A DNA stretch of 64,000 bases from Takakia lepidozioides (taxonomy: Eukaryota > Streptophyta > Takakiopsida > Takakiales > Takakiaceae), in assembly GCA_030704615.1 (NCBI GenBank), contig CM060731.1:38564001-38628000 (forward strand), given 5' to 3'. The position numbers and the translations under genes are program-made. Positions 24,616 to 34,998 of the stretch are shown here, in pieces. Every line of letters starts with the position of its first letter. The first letter of the stretch is position 1. The notes beneath the pieces are model-generated. The model was not told where the DNA came from, did not search any database, and was given only the letters and a program-made list of their open reading frames with translations.

Positions 24616-25483
24616 GGAAAATAACAGGAGTGGCTACTGAGTTTTGCAGGAAATAGCCATATTTTCCGTTCATCCACTGAAATTTGGACAGAATCATCCT
24701 CCACTGTATTTTCATCCATGTATATCATCCATATTAGGCGAATTCATCCCAGATTTATATTTTTTTTGGAGAAGTTTGGCGATTTCATCCATGAGAAAAT
24801 AGGGAATTTACGACAGAATATTCGACCTTTTTTTTTTAGGTCGAAAAAGTACGAAATTTCGCCAGAAATAAAAACACTGCCCAGGCGGCTCTCAATGCTC
24901 AAGTGGCGGAGACGGGGAAACACCCTTCAACCATAGACACCCCCAAGGAACAGTATGTAGCATTGCAGCAGGAGCTGCAAATTGGTGGTGCCCGTAACCA
25001 CATTATCAAATGAACACTCTTGTCGTCACCATTGCGCCGCCTGGTGGGATGTCGGAATGAAAGTCGTCACATCAGACAATTCCAGAGAGTGAATGAAGTT
25101 TAATCATTCGAACCCCTTATTCCAAACATGACTGTCTGAAAGATTTACGCAGTTCATCCAATTCAAGTTTATTTTCCAAGATAATAATGAAAGCTTTACA
25201 TAGTTCATCCATCCAATTCAATTTCCTTTTCAAAATAATAATCAAATATAAAGGAGGGATAATATGAAACCCTCAAAAACATTAAAATGGAATATTCTGT
25301 CGTAAATTCCCAATTTTTTCATGGATGAAATCGCCAAACTTCTACAAGGAAAAAAAAATTGATGAATTCGCCAAATGTGGATGATATAAATGGATGAAAG
25401 TACATAGGAGGATGATTCTATCCAAATTTCAATGGATGAACAGAATATATAGCTATTTCTTGTAGCCACTCGTGCTATTTTTC
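24616..25483. mobile_element. Foldback/MULE-like element with ~200-bp terminal inverted repeats
   Basis: The left arm, 24616-24824, is the inverted counterpart of the right arm, 25290-25483. Shared blocks include GAGTGGCTAC, GTTCATCCA, TGAAATTTGGA, AGAATCATCCTCC, TTTGGCGATTTCATCCATGA and GGGAATTTACGACAGAATAT. Termini start GGAAAATA on the left and GAAAAATA on the right. Long terminal inverted repeats with no transposase fit a non-autonomous Mutator-like or foldback element. No clear target-site duplication is visible. The 465-bp interior carries an exon-like fragment. Confidence 0.75.
24885..25013 (+). pseudogene. Captured 3'-terminal exon fragment of an unrecognised gene inside the TIR element
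   Basis: After a CAG acceptor-like site, a clean 42-codon frame begins AALNAQVAETGKHPST, continues TPKEQYVALQQELQ and ends with TGA. Codon usage and composition look like real protein, unlike the AT-rich arms. Two imperfect direct copies of a TTCATCCAATTCAA-type block follow at about 25150 and 25205, like 3' UTR. I do not recognise the protein family. The arrangement fits a last exon captured from a host gene. Confidence 0.5.
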
Positions 25484-26124
25484 AAATCTAAGAAAAAAAA
25501 TCACTGCCTCAAAGTTTGAGAAGAAAGACAAGGGTTTGACATTTGAAAATTCAAATCAGAGACTTGTGATTGCAATGGTCCTCCGGGAATAAATGCGTCC
25601 AATCATTAGTTGCACTAGCCCATGATATGTGTTGAAGGTGTTGCTTGGTGATGAGGCCCTCCCATTCCTGCTGCAACAAGACAGGCCCACACACATTTAA
25701 TGAAGGTTCCTGAAGCAAGTCAACAGCGCTCAACAACCCACCAAACATAAGTGGTCACACTCTTCACAGGCAAACTGGCGGCCATGTCAAGTCCACACTG
25801 AAGCCAGCACAGGATCATGCTGCCCTCCTTGTCTGCGTGGGGGAGCACAAGCACTCACACATTCACTCGGAGTCACGCATTCATCAATCGTCACACATAA
25901 AATATAGCAGTCAACACATGGATCATCCGCATGTTGCCAAAGCAAGCAAGCACCCTCCAAGCCACATAGCCTGATCACACTAAAGAAGGCTGCACTAGAC
26001 GGCAAGATTTGGGTATAAATGGTCTCCACTGCTCTCCACATTGGAGACAGGAAGTTGGCTTCCTCTACACGTCTTCTCCACACTGGGCCACCACCACACA
26101 GAAAAGAATCACTCATCACACATA

Positions 26125-26758
26125 CCGTCCCTGGACAACCGTTTGTGCCTAATAATAAAATCAATCAATCAGAAAATTAGGCATGTTTTGAAAACAATTT
26201 CTCAAATTAGTCATCTTCATGCTATAATTTTTTAGAATTAGGCACATGAGAAGAGAAAACATTTTTTTTTAAAGAATAAAATTATAAAATAGACACCCAA
26301 TGCCCATGGGCCCTTCAAGGCTCCAGCTACCTTTCATTTCCTTTGAAACCCTAAAAATGCCCCCCTTTGTTGTGCGCGGTGCTCCAAGGCTCAAGCTGGT
26401 ACATGCAAGCTTTCCCTTCGCTCTCACACTTTAGGTGAGTTCAATATTGAGCGTCCACACTACACTGGTTTTCATATTGGTAGTGCATGGTCTTACATAA
26501 CGGTACTCTTGAGTTGTGGTAGGCTGGTAGGCTAGTTATTTCCGCACAAATATATTTGTATTGATTTTTGTTCAAATAAATTTTGATCTTATTACAAACA
26601 TGAGAAGAGGCTTGCAAGTTTTTTTTGGAATTTTTGGGCATTAGGCACTTTGGTCCCATAATTTCCCAACAATTAGGCCAAAATCTGAAAAATTCACAGA
26701 ATTGGTTAGGCACTTTCATGTTGAATTAATTATCGCCTAAACGTTTGTCCAGGGACGG
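26125..26758. mobile_element. MITE-like element with TA target duplication
   Basis: Terminal inverted repeats CCGTCCCTGGACAA / TTGTCCAGGGACGG are flanked on both sides by TA (26123-26124, 26759-26760). The similarity continues inwards with CGTTT. The 634-bp interior is AT-rich, repeats the word TTAGGCAC/TTAGGCAT and has no transposase frame. TA duplication suggests the Tc1/mariner superfamily. Confidence 0.75.
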
Positions 26759-29504
26759 TAAGTAGACACAGGACGAAGTTGAAGGAAGTGAAGTGAGCGG
26801 AGCAGCACGATGGGATAACGACGATCTTGGCGGCTTGTGTGAGTCAGCCTGAGCACAGCCATTTGTGAGTAGTCACAGTACTCATGTGACTTGGGCTACA
26901 GTGAAGTTGAGATGTTGTGAAAGCTTTCACAGCACAACACACATCTGTGTGGGCTGCCGCGTTTCCTTGCTTCCTTTTTGGGCTCCGCTGCTTTGCTTGC
27001 GACTCTCTCCACACTGCCACACTGCCTCTGCAACCCACAGTCACATGAATCCAAATTTCCTATTGAGCTCGGGCTCATAACTTAGACTTCTCATCATCGT
27101 CGTCAGCATCATCATCCATTCTGTACCAAAGATCCAAAGATCCAACCTCGAAAAAGCCCTCTGCTGGGAGATTCTGTTCGTTCAACTTCATCCTAAACCC
27201 CAAGCCCTAATAAGCCCTATCGGGAGTCTGAACCAGTTGGTCTGAACAGGTGGGGCAGAAAAGGTGGGCACTGGCAGAGATATCTGCCAAGTATCTCTAG
27301 TAATGCAACACGTTTTCCACATGAGAAATACAGTGTCTGGCTGCAATTGGGCATGTGGCAGCAGGCTATTGTTGCTCTTACACCTATCATGACTAATCTG
27401 TTCTTTGATAATTGGCGATAAGTAATGAGCCTCAATTATTGTTACTAGACGTGCGCGACTTGAGTATCATTGTAAACCTTGTTGACATTGTTAACCTTCC
27501 GTCGCGTTGTAAACCTTACGTCGCGTTCCTCAACAACTTTACATGGAGCTTCCACCGCCATTGTGAGGCGACAATGGCTCGGGGGTAGCCCATCTTTCAA
27601 CCAAGACATGGGTGCTTTTGCGCCGCTCTTCCAACCATTCTTGCATGTTTTTTGGGCATGCTCAAATTCACGAGGTATGCGTCCGTCCTAATATATATGT
27701 GCGGAAAAGGATTCGGCTTTGTCGTAACGCTGGCCATCCAGACTTTAACATAATACATTCCCGCTGGAGTACAGGTGCTGCCAGGCAGTAGTCCGTTATG
27801 TTATCAGCTACCAAACAAAAGATACAAATTAAAAAATCCTGATGCATTAGGTGGGTTGTGCCATTTGGGTCATTCACGTGTGGGTGTGTCTGTCTATATA
27901 TACACAGTGGCGTACCTAGTCTGCCACTATAATTTTGCTTGTCTCTCACTCTTCTTATTCTTCTTTTTGCAGGGAAAGCTCTTATTCATTCATACCATTC
28001 CTATCATTCCGGAAAGGGAACAGTGAACTGGTTGAGTTTGACCTGCCCATGTGTTGCCTCCACCCCACTCTGGACAACTACAGTAACTGCAAGATCTGAA
28101 CTACTGTATGTTGGTACACACTGGAGAGATGTCACTCTGACACATGAATCCAAGCCAGTTCTGATCCATTTCAATCACCCCAGTCGATGCAGCCTAGTCT
28201 ATTTGACGGTTGAGCTATGACTGCAAAAAAGGTGTTGTCCAAAAGTTTCTGTCTACCCCAATTGAATCAAATTGTGCTCATCATTTTGAACTTTTGAACC
28301 TTGTCACATGGGCTAGTTTGTAAGGGGTCTGCTTTGTGACCAAGTCACTGTTTCCCAACTCTGGGGAAAGAAAAAGCGAAAAGAAGAGCATAGAACACAT
28401 CTATGACAAAGAGCAGGCATGTACACAGAGCCTGAGAGAGTGGGGCCCAAAAGGCAGAGGAGGAAGCCCAACAAGCAATGGCCTTATGGGCTTAACGCTT
28501 TGCGCACACACACACACACACACACACCACTCTGTTATGCAGTTATGCAGATATGCAGCACCAATCATAGTGTCATTTGCCGCCCGGCCTTTTATATATC
28601 ATCCAGCCGTTGTGGTTGGAAGAATAGAAGGAAAATAATTGCTTCGCAATTTTTGATTCGTTTCATGTTGTACTAGTCACCGATAGAACTAGGGCTATGC
28701 ATTGCTCCGCACTACTAGTGACGACTGGATGATCCGTCCAACTGAGCTTTTCACATATCTCAAACTGGTAAGCCCTAGTGACCAAGGTCCTTTCTAGGGC
28801 TGGGTGGATATTTAGCTTACGTCATATCCTACTGTAATTTTTGAGAACCCGGTTAAATGGGATCCGTTCCCACGGATATTAGGTCCGGAATCAGAGATCC
28901 TCCCTCTCCTTTTGTTGACATTCCGGAAATTTGCATAAAGTTATGGTATCTGAAAATTGCTGGCGAAATTCAGTAAACAATTTGATTAGTAGATGTCTAC
29001 CCAAATTCTAAAAACCTTGACACCTCAAAGAAATTAGGTTGCGCCGCTGAGTTCCTTCAGTGCCTTATGGCCTGAAAAGTATATAAGTTTTTTGCTAGTC
29101 AAAGACTTAGCACTACTATCTTGAGCAAAATAACTAGAACGTCGGAACTAGCAACCTTAACTAGCAATAAATTTCATAATTTTTGGTGAGATATATATCC
29201 TTTATTACTGGATCCTTATGTCCAGAATATTTCCAAACCCTAAAATCAGAGTGTAAAACAGTTTAACCCTATTTTCCAAATATCCAAATGATGGATGAAA
29301 AATTCCAAATTCAGAATTCCGAAATGAGATTTTGGGCAAATACTGATTATCCAATGGGTGACCAATGCATAGTAAGCAAATATTGATGTACTGTATCGTA
29401 GGTTTTTATGTCCCATTGGAGTGTGGTACACTGGGCCAGCCCTGTCTTGACTGTGTGCACCACCTTTCCATGTCACCCCTACCTAACTTACTTCTATTCC
29501 CGCT
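26759..29504. other. Spacer, no recognised gene
   Basis: No conserved protein is found. It holds an (AC)n tract at 28504-28527. Short frames on both strands lack motifs. Confidence 0.4.
28504..28527. repeat. (AC)n microsatellite
   Basis: A near-perfect CA dinucleotide run of about 12 units. Confidence 0.9.
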
Positions 29505-29718
29505 CTTCACCCACAACCAATGCTTTCCGCAAACCAACTTTTGTTTGTCGAGCAAAATGCGATTTTCTGAACTGAGTCTTCACCCACAACCAATGCTTCC
29601 GCAGACAGATTTTCGTTTGTGGAGCAAAATGCGATTTGCTGAACTAAGCTTCACCCACAACCAATCCTTTCTGCAAACCGTCCTTTGTTTGTGCATTTGT
29701 AAGAGAAATCCTCCTATG
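29505..29718. repeat. ~72-bp tandem repeat, three units
   Basis: Units start at 29505, 29578 and 29649 with CTTCACCCACAACCAAT. Each contains a GTTTGT(C/G)GAGCAAAATGC-type block, shortened in the third. Confidence 0.85.
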
Positions 29719-30115
29719 CATATCATATCGGGATTTGGCATAATGGGATAAAAATGCGAGTTCCCGGACCTGCAAAACTTATAGGTCCATAGAAAATCCA
29801 CATTTTTTAAGGAATGTCAAACTAGTCCTTCATTCATCATGCAAAAGCTACCTATTTCACAATTGTAACTTTGTCCCATTTGTAAGAGAAATCCTCATAT
29901 GCGTTTATGCATTTTGGGCATAACAGGATTAAAATGCGATTTGCCAAACGTGCAAAACATACTGGTCCATAGAAACTCCACACTTTCTAAGGAATCTCAA
30001 ACTAGTCATTCATATCATTCAAAAGCTAGCCTCTTTTACAATTGTATCTTTGTTTGTTTCTAAGACATCCCCCTATGCGTTCATACTCGCAACGGGATTT
30101 GGCGTAAAAGGGGTA
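29698..30115. repeat. ~183-bp tandem repeat, about 2.3 units
   Basis: It directly follows the 72-bp array. Units begin at TGTAAGAGAAATCCTC (29698, 29881) and a diverged TCTAAGACATCCCCC (30059). Each carries GGTCCATAGAAA and TCAAACTAGTC blocks where complete. The block AAAATGCGA(T/G)TT links it to the preceding array. Confidence 0.8.
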
Positions 30116-30484
30116 AAAATGGGCACCGGACAGTTCGTTGCAAGCATCACATCTCATATTCTCATTGATAGAAAGACCTTTGATAGACATACAACTGACT
30201 ACAAATCGAGCGAAAGTGAGTGGGCACCCACTAAATGGTGTGCTAAATGTGCGTCGTTCATATTAAGTTGGCAGACTCTCACTTAGTGGGGCCGGAGAAA
30301 TGTGACATTTTCATCCATGTTCATCCCGTGAAGCCCCATAGTTTTTTGGTTTTTTTTTTTTAGGCAACAGGGGGATTGTATCCCTGATTGACTTCATTAT
30401 AAAAAATCTATTTCAAGTTTTAAAACAAGACCAAAGCCAGAAAATAATTCAAAATAAGAAAAAAAATAAAAAAAATAGATTCTA

Positions 30485-30740
30485 CGGAAACGTGCGAAGC
30501 GAGGGCGGCTCGAATTATAGACCGCGGGGTCGGTCGGAGGCGGGACTGATGGACAGGGAGCCGCGGACGGTCGTCCGGTCCCGCACGGGTGCCAGTCATG
30601 AGCCCGGGCTGTTACGCTGCGCCCACCGGGTGTGGCCCCCCGGGCCACCGGGCGTCCCGGTCGCCGAGATGTGACGGGGAACCATCCACTGCCTATCCTA
30701 CGGCGAATGAGCAGTCGACGTAACGTCCGTCCGTTCGTCC
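30485..30740. repeat. GC-rich island 3
   Basis: A GC-rich patch with GGTCGGTCGG, GTCCGTCCGTTCGTCCGTC and CACCGGG words between AT-rich flanks. It is not a recognisable rRNA fragment and no protein is credible. Confidence 0.5.
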
Positions 30741-31256
30741 GTCAGACATCAACGGTCGTTGGTACCGTGCCCCGTGTCCAGGACACGCGTGGATTGCCAA
30801 ATGCGATCGCGCCGTCTGCCGTAATGCGATTGCAGTATTACCCGGAGAGTCTTCCTCTTTCCAGAAAATTATCTTTCCACTCTTCCTTTGCATTAAATTA
30901 AAATATAAAGAAAAACAACTCCTGGAAATCTTTAGTCATTTTTATTTAGTATATTAATTTCTGTTACTCTTTTGGATTAGGTAAAAGAAAAGACACACTG
31001 GCAGGAGGAAGACAATGGTGAAGTTACAGATGAATGAGAGTTTGAGATGGGATGAATGTGGGAAACCGAGCATTCAGGTCTTGGCCACGTGCGTGATGGC
31101 GCCGTTGCGTCTGCTACTCTTTATTGCTCGTCTTGGTCGCTCTGTCTGTGTCCTGTTTGAATACAGACACGTTGAAATCGAAGAAGGCGTGCGGAGGGAT
31201 GTGATGCTCCCACATAGTCTGCTATAAAGCTTTTGTCCAGATCTTTCACTTCAGTC

Positions 31257-31760
31257 TTAATTGTTCACATGCTCGTGAGAGGCACGGTTGTGCCCGCATT
31301 CTCTCGATACCGAAGTGGGAGGCATTGCAAACTTGATTAATGCTGTCGAGATCAAAGCTGGAGGTTGTCCAAATTCTCTTGCAAGTTGCAAGCCAGCAGG
31401 GTTGGGTACTCTAAACTTCATTGCCTCTAATAGGCTGAAGGTATTCAATGTAGTCTTTACGCACATTCTCCTCCTCTCGCCAAAAGGTGAGCTGTAAATT
31501 CTCACATTTTCGGTGGCTCGTCGCAATGGGTTCCATCTTGGACATTTGAAAGCTGAAGGTGCACAACTAAACTTTAGACGTGACACTGTTCTCTTCCCAG
31601 GGAACCCGGGCCCGTTCTCATCAGCAAGTCCCGCTAGTAGGATGGGACCTCTCAGCCCACCTCCGGGCCCCGGGGAGGTTGCATGTGCTGGTGTACCCTT
31701 CACCCACCTGCAGTTGTGAGCTACTGTTTCATAATCTGGGTTGGGGAAGTTGCAAACCAT
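31257..31760 (-). CDS. Hypothetical protein, 167 residues
   Basis: An ATG-started frame of 167 residues with a Gly/Pro-rich stretch (GTPAHATSPGPGGGLRGP) and Arg-rich segments. No domain, signal or membrane segment is recognised. The opposite strand is also open in overlapping frames, so chance openness of a GC-rich stretch is a serious alternative. I include it because it is one of the longest unexplained frames between the DUF642 and bHLH genes. Confidence 0.2.
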   Translation of the reverse strand: MVCNFPNPDYETVAHNCRWVKGTPAHATSPGPGGGLRGPILLAGLADENGPGFPGKRTVSRLKFSCAPSAFKCPRWNPLRRATENVRIYSSPFGERRRMCVKTTLNTFSLLEAMKFRVPNPAGLQLAREFGQPPALISTALIKFAMPPTSVSRECGHNRASHEHVNN

Positions 31761-34707
31761 TATTATTATAACTATGATTGACCCTTTCCATTAAAAGCGT
31801 TACTGGGTGTTTTGTTAAAAAGTCTTATCCATATCGCTTCACTCGAGGACCTACAAAAGCTTCCCACTAATTCTTCTGATCAGCAGAGTAATTAGTGGCA
31901 TACTTATACCTAAATATTCTACGTATCCATTCAATCATCGCCCTCGCTCGAGTGTATTGGAAGAGCTTGATGGGCGAACAGATTACTTAGGACCTGGCAA
32001 AAACAGTAGCATTCCTCTTTTCTGGGGTTGAACCTGTCTGCTTTTGTACTTCAAGATTCGAGCGGTACCCAAACTCGGCAAAGACTCTCTGACCAATGTA
32101 TAATTTAGATCTTTCTTGGGCTTGGTGATAGGTGGGGTGATGGAAGCACAGCCATATTTAAATCACGCTTCAGGACGATCCCATTGACTGCCTACATGAG
32201 GCTAAAGTTTTTGTTTTGCTTGAGCTCCTGAAAATGTAAGTGCGGAGAGGAATTCCGTTTAGCCATGCATCTAAATTGCTTACTGATCTGGCAAGAACCT
32301 CTGAAGTACCTCTGTAGTACTAGAATTCTCAAGAGCGAATAAATTCAGTGGCCGTGGAGTGTACAACTAGTGCATCAAGTTCTATTGCAATCAACTAGGT
32401 ACTGACTTACTGACGAAATCTCTTATCTTACTCAATCCATGGTCCTATTTGTCAACTGGTGATATGCAAACAAGGCTACGATCAAGACATTGGCAGTCCC
32501 TTAATGAAATCACCTGGCGAGCACCAAATTGTTTATTGCTGGAAAGGAATCGCTGAGCTAGTGGTACATAAGGCTCTCTCTCATCTCAGCTTCGAAGATT
32601 TATTGCAGCAAATTACCTCCCTCAAATCGGGTCTAGGCTCTCTTCAACACCACGTCTGCTCACAAAAGAACCTGAAGACATGTAAAGAATGCCGAAGAGA
32701 GGGAGGGGGCATGGCTTCCATTCAAAGGAAACGAGCTGCAGTTGCGTGATGGACCGGGGGGCCTGCAGCAGTAAGCAAGGACGCTCAATCAGAGGGAAAG
32801 TTCAAAGAGCTGTGCAGCGGTCCTTCCCTTTCATTCCCCTCACACTCGGCGGAGGCGCCGGCGCAGCCTCCCTCACCCACGTACCCTCCCCCGCTCCCCC
32901 TCCCGCGCCCGCGCTGCTCTCGTACATCCATTCTGTGGCCGAAACGACTGGGGTTAGGTGCCCATAACTGGATTCTGTTAGTCGATCTATCCATTCGGTG
33001 GCCGGAACGACTGGGGTTACGTGCCCATAACGGGATTCTGTTAGTCGATCTATCCATTCTGTGCAATCTGTAGACATATAAAGTACTTGCTACCTTAGTT
33101 TGTGATGGCTGGCTTCATTTGCATATTTCCGTCCCTTTCTCCTTTGTTTTGCGGACGTTATAAAGCACCATTCCATTCCATTCCGTTGCTTTTTAATGGT
33201 GGTTGGCATCCACGAGCGGAACTCTATATAGATCTGTCACAACAATTTCATGTAGCAGCCGGAGTCCTGTCGATGTCCAGTATATTTGCAAACTTGTAGT
33301 AGCACGTCAATGTGACCGGACCGAACTTTGCAACCATGAAAAATATATATATAATTGAAAAACTTCGATTGGAATGCAACAAATAGCTATCAGTTGGGTC
33401 CAACAAGTGGGTCCATTGTCCGGTGTTGTCAATTGGTACCAATGGTTGCTGACGTCCGGGCTGTCTCTAGTCCACCATTCGGGCCTTTTTGTACGTATGC
33501 GGAGTCATGTGGAGTTCGTCACAATGTTTGTTTTCAGAACATTGAAGAAAGAAGACTGTGAACGAGGAATGATTAGTTGCGTTGGTGTGATGCCAAAAAG
33601 ACTCGGTTTTGCAATAGATAAATCGGAGAATGGTCGTCGACTCCGACAAGCATAGCCCAGCACAATCACTTGACATAACATGCAGAGACAGAGATTTGAA
33701 AAATGAAAGTGCACTGCACTGTTGTGGTGTTGTAGGAACATGCTTCCTTTTCTTCTCCCACAAAACATGGTTTACAGTACTTTAAAGCGAATCGTCCGAC
33801 GCGGTACTCACATGACAACACACCCCCTTCCCCGAATTGTTTTTTGCGGCCCCTAACCCCTTCTCAAGGGCTTGGTCCAATGCTATGTTTGCGGCATATA
33901 TCGATTTCGTTCTATGCACAATTTTCCGCCAAGGTGTGCGGAGTTACTTCGGACTAGATGATATACCATATCCGTCGTCTCCACCATAAAGACATTTAAA
34001 TTTTGTCCGACCTAGCTTTCATCTACATAGTAGATTCCACATTTTACATCCAAAAATGTGGCAGTTAACGCTGAGAAGTTCAGAGACTCATCCATCTGGG
34101 CGACGAGAAAAAATACTGGGCATCTTTTACACAGGAGGCTGCATCCTTCAGAGCGAACGGCTGAGATGAGCGGAGATGGACGGTATGTGGGAAGAAACGT
34201 GGACGCAGGCAGCACCGCGCAGGCGAAGGGGAGGAGGCAGAGTACAAGAGAGCGAAGAGCGCGATGGATGCTGCCCGAATTATTTTATGAATGTGAGTTC
34301 ACCTGCCTTGGGTAACAAGAGGGCGGTGAAATCTGGAGCTGCAATCTGCTGCTGTGGCATTTCTATGTCCGAAGCTCGCAGCTCAAGATTTGCGAGAGAG
34401 AGACAGAGAGAGATCGATGGGTGTTTGCATGGAGTTTGCATGAGCTTGGGCACTGGACTGCTGGAGCTGCTGCTGCTAATTCCCCGATCTGACAATGCTC
34501 GAGCCCCATCCCGCTGTTATTAGTTTGACGTCGCCTCCAGCTCTGCTGGGTGTGTTGTCTTAGAGGACTGTCGTAGACATTGATTGTTTGCAATAGTTGC
34601 AGGAGCTGTGCCGCTGAAGAGTTTGGTAGATAGAGCCATAGCGAAGGTTGGAGGAGAGAGAGAGGGGTAGAGCATAGGCGGGGGTGTAGAACATTGTTCC
34701 GCTCCCC
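31761..34707. other. Spacer upstream of the bHLH gene
   Basis: Apart from the 63-bp tandem repeat no feature is clear. A 96-residue plus frame at 32459-32749 (HLSFEDLLQQITSLKSGL) is unrecognised. A C-rich patch lies near 32880-32910. Confidence 0.35.
32926..33070. repeat. 63-bp tandem repeat, two units plus a partial
   Basis: ATCCATTC(T/G)GTGGCC starts at 32926 and 32989, with a partial unit at 33052. Each full unit contains ACGACTGGGGTTA and ATTCTGTTAGTCGATC. Confidence 0.9.
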
Positions 34708-34714
34708 TATAAAT
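34708..34714 (+). promoter_or_regulatory. TATA box of the bHLH gene
   Basis: TATAAAT in the context CCCCTATAAATTC, about 290 bases before the start codon. It is followed by a CT-rich leader typical of plant 5' UTRs. Confidence 0.55.
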
Positions 34715-34812
34715 TCTTGTAAGCAGCTGCACGCTGGTTGGGAGGAGTGAGAGGTGTTCAGATGCTTTTTCTCGGGACAGGTTGGTGCAAAGGCAGTTGT
34801 GAAAGCGCGCGT

Positions 34813-34840
34813 TCTCTCTTTCTCTCTCTCTCTCTCTTAT
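34813..34840. repeat. CT-rich tract in the bHLH 5' leader
   Basis: A (CT)n tract (CTCTCTTTCTCTCTCTCT core) between the TATA box and the start codon. Pyrimidine-rich leader tracts are common in plant regulatory genes. Confidence 0.7.
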
Positions 34841-34998
34841 TGTGTGCTAGGCACCTGAGCGTGTGAATTGGCTGCTGCGGACAAGGTCCTGTTGTGGATC
34901 GCACTTCATCTGTACCTGCACTGGGATTGGAGGCCTGATAGCACCTCAGATTCAATTGTAGGTTCAAGTGCTCCCTTTCGACTTTCGACCTCCACATC

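Noticed and set aside
29505-30115. CRISPR-like array
   Set aside because: Units are whole tandem repeats without unique spacers, in plant nuclear DNA.
30485-30740. rDNA fragment
   Set aside because: GC-rich like rRNA spacers, but no recognisable conserved rRNA core sequence.
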